From NCBI GenBank assembly GCA_014860575.1, contig JACZJK010000052.1, positions 1 through 64,000 on the forward strand: DNA of 64,000 nt, written 5' to 3'. Position numbers and translations under genes: made by a program. Source of the stretch: Bacteroidales bacterium. Lineage in GTDB: Bacteria > Bacteroidota > Bacteroidia > Bacteroidales > JAAYJT01. This document shows, in pieces, positions 17,906 through 26,883 of this stretch; position 1 is the stretch's first letter, and the number at the start of each line of letters is the position of its first letter. The notes beneath the pieces were generated by a model. It did no database searches. It was not told the DNA's origin and worked only from the letters and a program-made list of their open reading frames with translations.

Positions 17906-20900
17906 TTAAACGAACCTCGGATCTTTCTTCATTGGTAGTTTTTCCATTTTTTCCACTTCGAGGCTTGCGAAGCCGAATTCCTCTACTACTTTACCGCTGA
18001 GCAGATAAACGCCTTTGCCGCGGAAAGGAAACTTCTTAACAACCGGCGGAAAATGCACCGTATCAAAAAACTGTCCGCTGCGGTCGAAAAAAGTTCCGAA
18101 ATGCATGATCTCTTTGCGAATGGTGCTTACGTATTTGATGCAGACGAAGGAGCCGGCAATTTGCACGCGTTTTCCTGTCTGCTTCGCAGTAAAATTCCAA
18201 ATTCCAAATTCCAAATTCCAAGACCCAAGAGAATCCGACTTGTCCGCCGTGGTGGAAATCCGAAATCGTAAATCCGAAACTCCTTCTCCCTGTCTCCCTA
18301 TCTCCTTTTCTCCTTGTCTTTCCTCATTCGTCCCTCGCCCCTCGTCCCTTGTTTCCAGCATCTCAAAATAACTCAACGTAACCGGAAAACCAAGCAACTC
18401 AATCTCATCATACGCATCCTCAATTTTGCTGTGTTCCAGTTCGGGCAGGGTGAAGGTTTTTTCCTCTTTTTCAAATAATGTGTTGCGGGATATTTTGGGA
18501 GTCGTATTTGCGCCAGCCATGTGGGCTTCCCATAATAATTGCTGTTTGCTTCTTTCTGTGAACCTGAAAGCGCCGGTGCGGATTAGTAAAAGCAACTGCT
18601 CTTTTCCCATCGGAACACGGTTCACAAAATCCTGAAGGTTTTTAAATCCCCCCTTTTTGACACGATCCTCTTCAATGCTTTGGGCCACTTTGCTTTCCAG
18701 ATTCTGAATGTGAATAAAACCGGTGTAAATGGTCTGACCCGAAAGCGATGTCTTGTAATGGCTGTGGTTCACACAAGGCAGCTCAATCTTTGCACCACAA
18801 CGTTTGGCTTCATTAAAATACACCCAGGTTTCGTAAAACCCGCCGAAATTATTGATGACGGCCACATGAAACTCATGTGGGAAATGAGCCTTCAAATAAA
18901 GGCTCTGGAAACTTTCCACGGCATAGCTCGCTGAATGCGCCTTAGAAAAGGAGTAGCCTGCAAACGATTCAATCTGCCGCCACACTTCCTGGGCGATGGC
19001 TTCGGAATGACCACGATCCTTGCAATTTACGAAAAAGCGGTCGCGGATGCGTTCAAATTCCTGTTTGGATCGGAACTTGCCACTCATGGCGCGGCGCAAA
19101 ATATCGGCATCGGAAAGATCCAGCCCTGCAAAATGGTGGCAAACTTTCAGCACGTCTTCCTGATACACCATTACACCGAAGGTTTCCTTCAATTGTTCTT
19201 CCATCACCGGGTGTATGTATTTGAAAACGCCGGGTTTGTGGAAACGCTGGATATATTCTTTCATCATGCCCGAACGCGCCACACCCGGCCTGATAATGGA
19301 ACTTGCTGCCACCAAAATGGGGTAGGTATCGCAACGCAATTTTTTAAGCAGGCCGCGCATAGCCGGACTTTCAATATAGAAGCAGCCAATGGTTTCGCCG
19401 GTTCGCAGTTGGTGTTTAATCTGCGGGTCTTTCATGAATTCATCAACCTTGTGCACATCCAAGGTGATGCCGCGGTTCTGCTGCACAATTTTCGCACATT
19501 CATCAATATGGCCCAGGCCGCGCTGGCTCAGGATATCCAGCTTTTCGAACCCAATGGCTTCGGCCACGTACATATCCCATTGCACGGTAGGAAAATTTTT
19601 GGGCGGCATATCGAGAGCGGTGTAACACGTAATGGGTTCTTCTGAAATCAAGACCCCGCCGGCATGGATGCTGCGGATGTTGGGAAAGTTGGTCATTTGT
19701 GTTCCCACAGCCATTATTTTATTAATAAGCTCGCCTTCCATGTTGGGATTTTTGCGATCCTCAACCAGATCGTCAATTTCGTTTTTGGGCAAGCCATACA
19801 CTTTGCCAAGCTCTCTCAAAATTGATTTACCTTTAAATGTGGACATGGCTCCGAGCAAAGCAGTATGCTTATGCCCGTAACGCTTGAAGATATAATCCAG
19901 CACTTCGTCGCGCTCTTTCCAGGAATAGTCAATGTCAAAATCGGGTGGCGAGGTTCGCAGCGGGTTGATGAAACGCTCAAAATACAGATTAAGGGTGATG
20001 GGATCCACATCTGTAATGCGCAGACAATACGCCACAATGCTGTTGGCGCCGCTGCCACGCCCCACATGGTAAAAACCCCGCGACATAGAATAGCGGATAA
20101 TGTCCCAGGTAATCAGAAAATAAGCCGAAAATCCAAGTTTATCAATAATATCAAGTTCATGTTTTACGCGGCGCAGGGCTTCTTTATTATGCGAACCATA
20201 ACGGTAAGCCAGCCCATCCTTGGCTAGTTTCTCAAGTAGGATGCGATCGTCGTAACTACTGCCGGTAAATGTTTTTTTGTTTTTGACAATTTTGAAATCA
20301 AAGCTCAGTTCGCATTGCTCCAGCAATTTCTTTGCGTTGCTCAGCAGCTGCGGGTATTGGCTAAAAAGCCTTAGCGCTTCTGCTTCCGAAAGAAAAACTT
20401 CGTTTCGATTTGCAAGTTGCGAATCAGACAATTTGCTGAGCAAACAATTATTATCAATGGCCCGTAAATGCCGGTGTAATTCAAATCCGTCAGCATCGGC
20501 GAAAGTGATGTTATGCCATGCCAGCAGCTTTTCAGGATAATTGCGCAGGGGAGAGGTGAGGAATTTGTTCAGTTCGTAGTGGCAGATTCCGATGTATTCG
20601 TTGGGTTTTAGTTGTGATGCAGTGATACTGTGATGCAGTGATGCAGTATTGGAGTCCCGATGGCTATCGGGATGGAGTGATGAACTTTCAAGGGATGCAA
20701 GCCCCGAGGCACGAGGGGATGGCATCCCTGATTGACTTTGAATTTTGAATTTCAAATCTTGAATTTCAATTCTTGAATCTTGAATAAGAAACGAACTCAT
20801 TGGATATACAATGAAAACCGCTTCGAACTCCGGCGCCCTCTCCGGCAGTTCCAGCCCATTGATGTTGAGCTCGCTAAGGAAATCGTTGATATCGCGGAAG

Positions 20901-21142
20901 CCTTGGTTGTTGCTGGCGATGAGGGTGTAGAGGTGGCGGCCTTCGTGGTGACAGCTTACACCGGCAATGGGGCGGATGCCGTACTCATTGCATTCCCGTA
21001 TAAAATCTGTGATGGCCGACGTATTGTTGATGTCCGCCAGCACCAGTGTTTTCAATCCATAGGATTTTGCTCCCGCCACCAACTGTTCCACAGGCATGCT
21101 TCCGTAGCGCAGGCTATAATAACTATGAGCGGTAAAAAGCAT
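17906..21142 (-). CDS. dnaE: DNA polymerase III alpha subunit, short DnaE type, with two in-frame repeat insertions
   Basis: This is a C-family DNA polymerase catalytic subunit of 1078 residues. It has an N-terminal PHP domain (AHSYYSLRYG), the polymerase catalytic PDFDID at about 399-404, the third-aspartate region KLDILSQRGLGHID, a helix-hairpin-helix region (FKNLQDFVNRVPMGKEQ) and a C-terminal OB fold. Two stretches do not look like polymerase: residues about 119-178 and about 931-985. Both are low-complexity and encoded by the same repeat family that fills nearby intergenic gaps. Without them the protein would be about 965 residues, closer to the short, often damage-related DnaE of Bacteroidota than to the long replicative one. 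No imuB or Y-family polymerase gene is adjacent. The first histidine of the usual PHP HxH is a threonine (TAH). Confidence 0.9.
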   Translation of the reverse strand: MLFTAHSYYSLRYGSMPVEQLVAGAKSYGLKTLVLADINNTSAITDFIRECNEYGIRPIAGVSCHHEGRHLYTLIASNNQGFRDINDFLSELNINGLELPERAPEFEAVFIVYPMSSFLIQDSRIEIQDLKFKIQSQSGMPSPRASGLASLESSSLHPDSHRDSNTASLHHSITASQLKPNEYIGICHYELNKFLTSPLRNYPEKLLAWHNITFADADGFELHRHLRAIDNNCLLSKLSDSQLANRNEVFLSEAEALRLFSQYPQLLSNAKKLLEQCELSFDFKIVKNKKTFTGSSYDDRILLEKLAKDGLAYRYGSHNKEALRRVKHELDIIDKLGFSAYFLITWDIIRYSMSRGFYHVGRGSGANSIVAYCLRITDVDPITLNLYFERFINPLRTSPPDFDIDYSWKERDEVLDYIFKRYGHKHTALLGAMSTFKGKSILRELGKVYGLPKNEIDDLVEDRKNPNMEGELINKIMAVGTQMTNFPNIRSIHAGGVLISEEPITCYTALDMPPKNFPTVQWDMYVAEAIGFEKLDILSQRGLGHIDECAKIVQQNRGITLDVHKVDEFMKDPQIKHQLRTGETIGCFYIESPAMRGLLKKLRCDTYPILVAASSIIRPGVARSGMMKEYIQRFHKPGVFKYIHPVMEEQLKETFGVMVYQEDVLKVCHHFAGLDLSDADILRRAMSGKFRSKQEFERIRDRFFVNCKDRGHSEAIAQEVWRQIESFAGYSFSKAHSASYAVESFQSLYLKAHFPHEFHVAVINNFGGFYETWVYFNEAKRCGAKIELPCVNHSHYKTSLSGQTIYTGFIHIQNLESKVAQSIEEDRVKKGGFKNLQDFVNRVPMGKEQLLLLIRTGAFRFTERSKQQLLWEAHMAGANTTPKISRNTLFEKEEKTFTLPELEHSKIEDAYDEIELLGFPVTLSYFEMLETRDEGRGTNEERQGEKEIGRQGEGVSDLRFRISTTADKSDSLGSWNLEFGIWNFTAKQTGKRVQIAGSFVCIKYVSTIRKEIMHFGTFFDRSGQFFDTVHFPPVVKKFPFRGKGVYLLSGKVVEEFGFASLEVEKMEKLPMKKDPRFV
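18187..18355. repeat. Dispersed repeat fragment inside dnaE (codons about 931-985)
   Basis: The tract holds a run of ATTCCAAATTCCA units (18190-18220), the imperfect palindrome TCCGCCGTGGTGGA (18243-18256) followed by GAAATCCGAAATCG words, then a CTCC/CTGTCTCCC polypyrimidine stretch. The segment 18240-18262 matches 7490-7512 at 20 of 23 positions by eye. It keeps the dnaE reading frame open. Confidence 0.75.
20609..20790. repeat. Dispersed repeat and palindrome cluster inside dnaE (codons about 119-178)
   Basis: In order it shows GTGATGCAGTGATACTGTGA-type repeats, the perfect palindrome TCCCGATGGCTATCGGGA (20655-20672), a second hairpin with arms AGGGATGC (20691-20698) and GCATCCCT (20722-20729) enclosing CCCC/GGGG, and then tandem TTGAATTTTGAATTTC words to about 20775. 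The whole stretch is read through in frame by dnaE. Confidence 0.75.
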
Positions 21143-21272
21143 GACGGTAACGATTAGATTGTAGTCAAAAGGCGGGATACAATGTAATCATTTTTACAGG
21201 TGCACGATGTTTTAGAAGAAAAATTTGTAAACCGATTTTGAATTTCAGCGTAATAACAACGTGTATAAAAAT

Positions 21273-21321
21273 TAGCCACGAATGCACGAATGGATTGTCT
21301 TTATTCGTGCATTCGTGGCTA
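21273..21321 (-). terminator. Perfect 19-bp inverted repeat, likely terminator of the S9 peptidase gene
   Basis: Arms 21273-21291 and 21303-21321 are perfectly complementary, with an 11-base loop. On the minus strand the hairpin is followed by ATTTTTAT. It lies 45 bases after the S9 peptidase stop and before dnaE on the same strand. It may also be a dispersed palindromic element, since the CACGAATGCACGAAT core looks repeat-like. Confidence 0.6.
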
Positions 21322-21365
21322 CAAAACGGTAGGTTCAGACTGGAGAAAAGATGTAGTCCGTAGCC

Positions 21366-23420
21366 TTACGGTTTCAGATACCGACCAAGCCAGTCATGAA
21401 CTTCTTTATACCAGAAAATTGAATTTTGTGGGGTCAGAATCCAATGGTTCTCATCGGGATAGTAAACAAGGCGTGCATCAAGCCCCCTGGATTTATATAT
21501 CCCATAAACAAGCAAGGCATGTGCAACAGGAACTCTGTAATCTCCTTCGCCATGAATTACCATCATGGGCGATTTGAAATTTTGTGCAAACTCAGCAGGG
21601 TTGTGCGCATTCAGCTTGTCATAATCCTGCCAGGGCGTTCCACCATACTGGTAGCCGCGATTTCCGGAATAATCGGAGGCAAACTGCAGGTGCAGGTTAT
21701 ACACACCAGCATGATTGATCAGGCAGGCAAAGCGATCGGTTTGGCCGGCGATCCAGCTAACAAGATAGCCACCGTAACTTCCACCGGCAGCAGCCATTTT
21801 ATTTTCATCTACTAATCCGCGATCTATCAGATAATCGGCGGCTTTCATCACGTCTTCAAATGGTTTTGTGGAATGCTCACCATGAATGCTGATGGCAAAA
21901 TCCTGCCCAAAACTGGTGCTTCCATGAAAATTCGGCATTGCAGCTATATAACCTGGTGCAGCAAATAAATGAGCATTCCAGCGGAAATGAAAATAATCGC
22001 CAAAAGTACCGTGCGGGCCACCATGGATCAGCATCACCAACGGGTATTTTTTTGATGGGTCGTAATCCGGTGGATAAACAATAAACATTTGAACATCTGC
22101 ATTGCCGGCTCCCTTGTAATAAACATCTTCCACCTTTCCCCAATTGGTATTACTGACTATTTCATCGTTATGCGAAGTCATTTTTACGGATTTGACGGTT
22201 TTCAGATCAACTTTGTAAAGTTCCGGCGGAGCGCTGATGTTATGATGGTTAAACACCAGATTGTTTGCACCGGCAAATGCTGCGCCGTTATTGGTTCCCG
22301 ATCTGAAAATTTCTTTATGGTTCCCACCTGAAGCAGGAATACTGAAAATGGAATTCATGGCCTTGTCTTCGGCAATGAAATAGATGGTTTTATCATCTGC
22401 TGACCAGAACCATTGCTCACAACTGAGGTCTATGTGGTCTGACAAGCGTTTCATGGTTTTGGACTGTATATCGTAAACTGTCATCACCACCTTATCGGCA
22501 TAAAAATGAGAAATTGCCTGTTGCCCGAACAGTAGATATTTCCCATCATTGCTGAACACGGGGCTTGAATCGCTTGCCTTGTTATCAGGCGTGATATTGG
22601 TCATTTCGCCGCTGCCGTCAGTATTGAGAAGGAAGATATCACTGTTTGTGTCATCATAAGGCGGTTCGGTAACATTCTGGCTCACAGCAATAATTTTCCC
22701 ATCGGGTGAAATATCGTAAGAAACACCGCCCATCATATTGAAATAATTGGAAGTATTGGGCATGAGGTCGGTTACGGTTTTTGTGTTCACATCAATAGAA
22801 AACAAACGCGGATAATATCCATCGGTGAGCCAGCGATCCCAGAACCTATACATTGCATTCTCAGTGACTTTAGCCGTCACTTTGCTCTTTTTCTTTTCGT
22901 CTTGCAGTTTCTTCAGTTTGTCCCAATCACCGCCATATTCAGGAAGGATATTGGCTGCAAATGTTATTCGTTTTCCATCGGGGAACCATTTTGGCGCATA
23001 GATGCCCACCGGCAAATCGCTGACTTTTTGTGCCTCTCCGCCTGAAAGGTTCAGGATATAAAGCTGTGCTGGGCCATCATGGCGTCGGGAAACGAAAGCC
23101 AGCTTTTTCCCGTCGGGGCTCCAGGTAGGTGAGCCTTCTTTGCCGCTGAAAGTTAGTTGTTGCTGAGAACCGGTTTCATTATTCAGAATAAAAATATCTG
23201 TTGAAGATTTGTTTTCATCAGTATCGTATTCGGTTACGGTGAAGGCAGATAGTTTGCCATCGGGCGAAACCACGGGATTACCTACCCGTTTCATCTCCCA
23301 CATTTTTTCGGCAGTGATGGTTTGCTTTTCCGGCGCATTTAAATCACTTGCCAACAAGGATGAAAATCCAATCGCGCTGAAGATGGCCATTATCAAAAAA
23401 ATCGTTCTCATGTTTCTCAT
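21366..23420 (-). CDS. Exported S9 family prolyl oligopeptidase-type peptidase
   Basis: This serine peptidase probably cleaves peptides in the periplasm. From the ATG at 23420 it has about 684 residues with a signal peptide (RTIFLIMAIFSAIGFSSLLAS). A start at 23624 was rejected because it adds 68 residues of non-signal sequence and reaches past a good promoter box. The N-terminal two-thirds is a WD40-like beta-propeller with repeated PDGK motifs (SPDGKLSAFTV, SPDGKKLAFVS, FPDGKRITFAA, SPDGKIIAVSQ). The C-terminal hydrolase domain has HGGPHGTFGDYF, the nucleophile in GGSYGGYLVSW (about residue 547), the acid in GEGDYRVPVAH and the histidine in DENHWI. It is monocistronic, and divergent from the oligopeptide-binding gene. 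Confidence 0.93.
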   Translation of the reverse strand: MRNMRTIFLIMAIFSAIGFSSLLASDLNAPEKQTITAEKMWEMKRVGNPVVSPDGKLSAFTVTEYDTDENKSSTDIFILNNETGSQQQLTFSGKEGSPTWSPDGKKLAFVSRRHDGPAQLYILNLSGGEAQKVSDLPVGIYAPKWFPDGKRITFAANILPEYGGDWDKLKKLQDEKKKSKVTAKVTENAMYRFWDRWLTDGYYPRLFSIDVNTKTVTDLMPNTSNYFNMMGGVSYDISPDGKIIAVSQNVTEPPYDDTNSDIFLLNTDGSGEMTNITPDNKASDSSPVFSNDGKYLLFGQQAISHFYADKVVMTVYDIQSKTMKRLSDHIDLSCEQWFWSADDKTIYFIAEDKAMNSIFSIPASGGNHKEIFRSGTNNGAAFAGANNLVFNHHNISAPPELYKVDLKTVKSVKMTSHNDEIVSNTNWGKVEDVYYKGAGNADVQMFIVYPPDYDPSKKYPLVMLIHGGPHGTFGDYFHFRWNAHLFAAPGYIAAMPNFHGSTSFGQDFAISIHGEHSTKPFEDVMKAADYLIDRGLVDENKMAAAGGSYGGYLVSWIAGQTDRFACLINHAGVYNLHLQFASDYSGNRGYQYGGTPWQDYDKLNAHNPAEFAQNFKSPMMVIHGEGDYRVPVAHALLVYGIYKSRGLDARLVYYPDENHWILTPQNSIFWYKEVHDWLGRYLKP

Positions 23421-23491
23421 ATTCTTTGATTTAGTTTTACGGAAATTGAATGATATCGTCTGAGAATACTTCTGGTAACGAAGCACGATTG

Positions 23492-23499
23492 CAAATTTA
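23492..23499 (-). promoter_or_regulatory. Candidate -7 box for the S9 peptidase gene
   Basis: TAAATTTG on the minus strand fits TAnnTTTG and lies about 72 bases before the ATG at 23420. It falls inside the longer reading frame that starts at 23624, which favours the shorter protein. The -33 position is not clear. Confidence 0.5.
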
Positions 23500-23654
23500 A
23501 TAATTCTATGGAATCTGGCATTAAAGCGTCCTTGGAAGAGTAACTGGTGGCTCTGGCAGCCACGAACAAGTTTCAGCGAGGGAGGGTTCAATGAATCGTG
23601 AGAGCCATAAAATTTGATTTTCAAATCCTGAACACATTTTTGTAGTTTTACGGC

Positions 23655-25307
23655 ATGAAAAATTTTGGCCCGGCATTCACTGCGTTAGTACTTATATCAC
23701 TGCTGTTCAGTTGCCGTGGCCCGTTTGAGCAACTTGATGAAAACACCGTTTTCCGCTACAACGAATCGTCCAACATTACTTCTTTAGATCCTGCCTTTGC
23801 CCGCAATCAGGCCAATATCTGGGGTGTGAACCAAGTATATAATGGTTTGCTGCAACTCAATGATAAACTTGAAGTTGAACCCTGCATTGCTAAAAATTTT
23901 GAGATCTCCGAAGATGGAAAAACTTACACTTTCCATCTTCGAACCGATGTATATTTTCATGATTCACCATGTTTTCCGGCTTCGCAAGGCAGAAGGGTAG
24001 GGGCGGAGGATTTTGTTTACAGTTTTCGCCGGATTCTCGATCCGGCCGTTGCTTCGCCTGGAGCCTGGGTTTTCAGAAATGTGAAACTCATATCCAATGA
24101 CCAACCTGCTATTCTTGCATTGAACGATTCAACGCTGGTAATCGAGCTTGAGCAAGCGTTTCCACCGTTTCCAGGATTACTAACCATGCAGTATTGTTCT
24201 GTAATCCCACATGAAGCCGTAAAATATTTTGGCACTGATTTTCGCAGAAATCCGGTTGGAACCGGGCCATTCCGCTTTGGGATGTGGAAAGAAGGGGTGA
24301 AATTGGTGCTTCTGAAAAACCCTTCTTACTTCGAAACCGAAAACGGAGAGCCTTTGCCATACCTCGATGCAATCGCTATCACTTTTGTTGTTGATAAGCA
24401 CACCGCCTTTCTTGAATTTATCAAAGGCAAGCTTGATTTTATGTCGGGAATTGATGCCAGCTACAAAGATGAATTGCTCACACGTAGTGGCGACCTGAAT
24501 CCCAAATACAACGATCGGATTCAAAAAATAACCCAACCATATCTGAACACCGAATACCTGGCTTTTCAGGTGAATCCTGAACTTGCGGTAAGTAAGGATA
24601 ATCCGTTGATGATCAAGGAAATTCGACAGGCAATTAATCATGGGTTCGACCGCAAAAGAATGATGCGTTTTTTGCGCAATAATATTGGAGAACCAGGCCT
24701 TTTCGGGTTTGTGCCGCCTGGGCTTCCTTCTTTTGACAGCAACGCAGTGAAAGGATATAATTACAATCCTGTTCTTGCACGTGAACTTCTGGCAAAGGCT
24801 GGATATCCAAACGGACGCGGCTTGCCTGATATAACCATTGCAACCAACGCTTCCTATCTGGATCTGACAAGGTATATCCAGCACCAGCTAAACGAATTGG
24901 GCTTTAATATCTGCATTGATGTGAACCCGCCTGCAACTTTGCGCGAAATGATCGCACAGGCGCGCGTTCCGTTTTTCAGGGCTTCATGGATTGCCGATTA
25001 CCCGGATGCCGAGAATTATCTGTCGCTATTTTATTCCCGGAATTTTACACCAGCCGGCCCTAACTACACTCATTTTAATTCCAAAGACTATGACCTGCTT
25101 TACGAAAAAGCAATGACTGAAACAATTGATAGTGTCCGCTACAGCTATTACAGACAAATGGATCAGATAGTTATGGATCAGGCTCCTGTTGTGGTATTGT
25201 ATTACGACCAGGTACTGCGGTTCGCACAAAAAAATATTCGTGGACTTGGAAGCAATGCCATGAATCTGCTGGATCTGAAGAAAGTAAAGAAAACCCGGGT
25301 GAATTAA
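23655..25307 (+). CDS. Oligopeptide ABC transporter substrate-binding lipoprotein (SBP_bac_5 family)
   Basis: The 550-residue precursor has a lipoprotein signal (LISLLFSC, C20). The extracellular solute-binding family 5 fold is indicated by NITSLDPAFARNQANIWGVN, AEDFVYSFRRILDPAVASPG, NPVGTGPFRFGMWKEG, REIRQAINHGFDRKRMM and a C-terminal SRNFTPAGPNYTHFNSKDYD. Such proteins capture peptides for an Opp/Dpp-type importer. No permease or ATPase genes are nearby, so it is an orphan component here. A TAGTTTTA box at 23643-23650 ends four bases before the ATG. Confidence 0.92.
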   Translation: MKNFGPAFTALVLISLLFSCRGPFEQLDENTVFRYNESSNITSLDPAFARNQANIWGVNQVYNGLLQLNDKLEVEPCIAKNFEISEDGKTYTFHLRTDVYFHDSPCFPASQGRRVGAEDFVYSFRRILDPAVASPGAWVFRNVKLISNDQPAILALNDSTLVIELEQAFPPFPGLLTMQYCSVIPHEAVKYFGTDFRRNPVGTGPFRFGMWKEGVKLVLLKNPSYFETENGEPLPYLDAIAITFVVDKHTAFLEFIKGKLDFMSGIDASYKDELLTRSGDLNPKYNDRIQKITQPYLNTEYLAFQVNPELAVSKDNPLMIKEIRQAINHGFDRKRMMRFLRNNIGEPGLFGFVPPGLPSFDSNAVKGYNYNPVLARELLAKAGYPNGRGLPDITIATNASYLDLTRYIQHQLNELGFNICIDVNPPATLREMIAQARVPFFRASWIADYPDAENYLSLFYSRNFTPAGPNYTHFNSKDYDLLYEKAMTETIDSVRYSYYRQMDQIVMDQAPVVVLYYDQVLRFAQKNIRGLGSNAMNLLDLKKVKKTRVN

Positions 25308-25451
25308 AAACTTAACAAACCAAACTTCAAACTATCAGAAAATTCTTCACTACTTTTACGGGCCGTAGATTCAGCAATTTGTTTTAATGTTTTTTGATCC
25401 AAAAACAAGCTGCAATAAGCCGGGGAACATACCATACTTACATTATCTGTT

Positions 25452-25997
25452 GTGAGATTTTTAAAAGAAATACGCCTGAAAATCGGATTATATTTTCTGC
25501 GGAAACATGCAGGGAAAATAATACGCGATAAAAAAACCATTGCTTTCGAAGAGATAACTTCCTTCGTTCTGTTCTTTGAAACCAACGAAGCCAGGGTTCC
25601 CCAGGCAATTGAGCAGTTTTCCCAGATGCTTGTAAAAGAAAATAAAAAGGTTTTCCAGGTAGTATATTTTACCGGCGACTTAAACCGCCTTGAGTATGGC
25701 CCACATGATAAGCGCATCATCCTGACTAAAAAAGACCTGAATCTCTTTTTAATTCCATCAAAAGAGATTCTTGAAAGCTTCGAATACATTGCAGCAGAAT
25801 ACCTGGTTGATCTTAATTTGACAGATTGTTTTCCGCTGCTTTACCTGGCTGCTATTTCATCAGCCCATTTGAAGGCCGGCATACAAAGCGATTTGCGATT
25901 TCCGTGGTATGATCTGATGATCAAGGACGAATCCAACGACCAGCAGGAGTTTACTCAACACCTGCTTCATTATATTAAGATTTTAAACCCACATTGA
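25452..25997 (+). CDS. DUF6913-like protein upstream of dapA
   Basis: The 181-residue cytoplasmic protein starts at a GTG and has no signal or membrane segment. It begins with a basic MRFLKEIRLKIGLYFLRKHA stretch, continues FEEITSFVLFFETNEARV and has TKKDLNLFLIPSKEILESFE in the middle. This looks like the DUF6913 family often found next to dapA in Bacteroidota; the assignment is from memory of the pattern. The function is unknown. Only one base separates it from dapA, so the two are co-transcribed. Confidence 0.65.
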   Translation: MRFLKEIRLKIGLYFLRKHAGKIIRDKKTIAFEEITSFVLFFETNEARVPQAIEQFSQMLVKENKKVFQVVYFTGDLNRLEYGPHDKRIILTKKDLNLFLIPSKEILESFEYIAAEYLVDLNLTDCFPLLYLAAISSAHLKAGIQSDLRFPWYDLMIKDESNDQQEFTQHLLHYIKILNPH

Positions 25998-25998
25998 C

Positions 25999-26883
25999 AT
26001 GACCAATATTTTTAAAGGAACCGGGGTAGCGGTTGTAACGCCATTTCACAAACATGGAACCATTGATTTTGGCTCTTTGGGCAAATTATTGGAACACCTT
26101 ATAGCAAATAAGGTGGATTATATTGTTGTAATGGGAACCACAGGCGAGTCGGTAACGCTCAGCAGGGATGAGAAAAATGCGCTTCTGCATTTTTGCATTG
26201 ACACCATTAATAAAAGGGTTCCATTAGTGGTTGGAATTGGAGGAAACAATACACAGGCAATAATTGATACTATTAAAATAACCCCTTTTGATGAAATTGA
26301 AGGAATTCTGTCTGTTGCACCTTACTATAATAAACCTCAGCAGCGCGGACTTTACCTGCATTACAAAAACATTGCAAGCGCCTCGCCGGTTCCTGTTATA
26401 CTTTATAATGTTCCAGGCCGGACCAGCGTTAATATGACTGCAGAAACCACACTCAAACTGGCGCATGACTTTGATAATATAGTAGCTGTGAAGGAAGCAT
26501 CAGGCAACCTGGCTCAATGCATGGAAATAATTAAGAACCGCCCAAAGAATTTCCTGGTGATTTCAGGTGACGACATTCTTACACTGCCCATCCTTGCGCT
26601 TGGGGGCGACGGTGTAATCTCAGTTGTTGCCAACGCTTTTCCCGCTCAGTTTTCCGAGATGGTCCGCTTAGGGTTAAAGGGTGATTTTGTTAAGGCCCGT
26701 GCGATCCATTATCAACTTACCGGAATCATTGAAACCTTGTTTGCCGATGGCAATCCATCAGGGATTAAAGCAGCCCTGGCAATTCTTGGATTTATCCAGA
26801 ACAACCTCCGGCTGCCTGTTGTCAAGGTCAATCAGATGGTGTACAAACAACTGGAAGCTCAAATACAGGAGTTTGTCAACTAG
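25999..26883 (+). CDS. dapA: 4-hydroxy-tetrahydrodipicolinate synthase
   Basis: DapA condenses pyruvate and aspartate semialdehyde, the first committed step of diaminopimelate and lysine synthesis. The 294-residue TIM-barrel protein shows GTTGES (T47, T48), the catalytic tyrosine in LYNVPGRT (Y136), R141, and the Schiff-base lysine in VAVKEASGNL (K165). All expected active-site residues are present. Together with dapB at 9237-9962 it supplies meso-diaminopimelate for peptidoglycan. It follows the DUF6913-like gene by one base. Confidence 0.97.
   Translation: MTNIFKGTGVAVVTPFHKHGTIDFGSLGKLLEHLIANKVDYIVVMGTTGESVTLSRDEKNALLHFCIDTINKRVPLVVGIGGNNTQAIIDTIKITPFDEIEGILSVAPYYNKPQQRGLYLHYKNIASASPVPVILYNVPGRTSVNMTAETTLKLAHDFDNIVAVKEASGNLAQCMEIIKNRPKNFLVISGDDILTLPILALGGDGVISVVANAFPAQFSEMVRLGLKGDFVKARAIHYQLTGIIETLFADGNPSGIKAALAILGFIQNNLRLPVVKVNQMVYKQLEAQIQEFVN

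Noticed and set aside
18015-19645. Several plus-strand frames inside dnaE, one of 236 codons (18935-19645)
   Set aside because: They are antisense to strongly conserved polymerase motifs and show no family resemblance.
23421-23624. Longer N-terminus of the S9 peptidase
   Set aside because: It has no signal character, would hide the real signal peptide inside the protein, and includes a good promoter box at 23492-23499.
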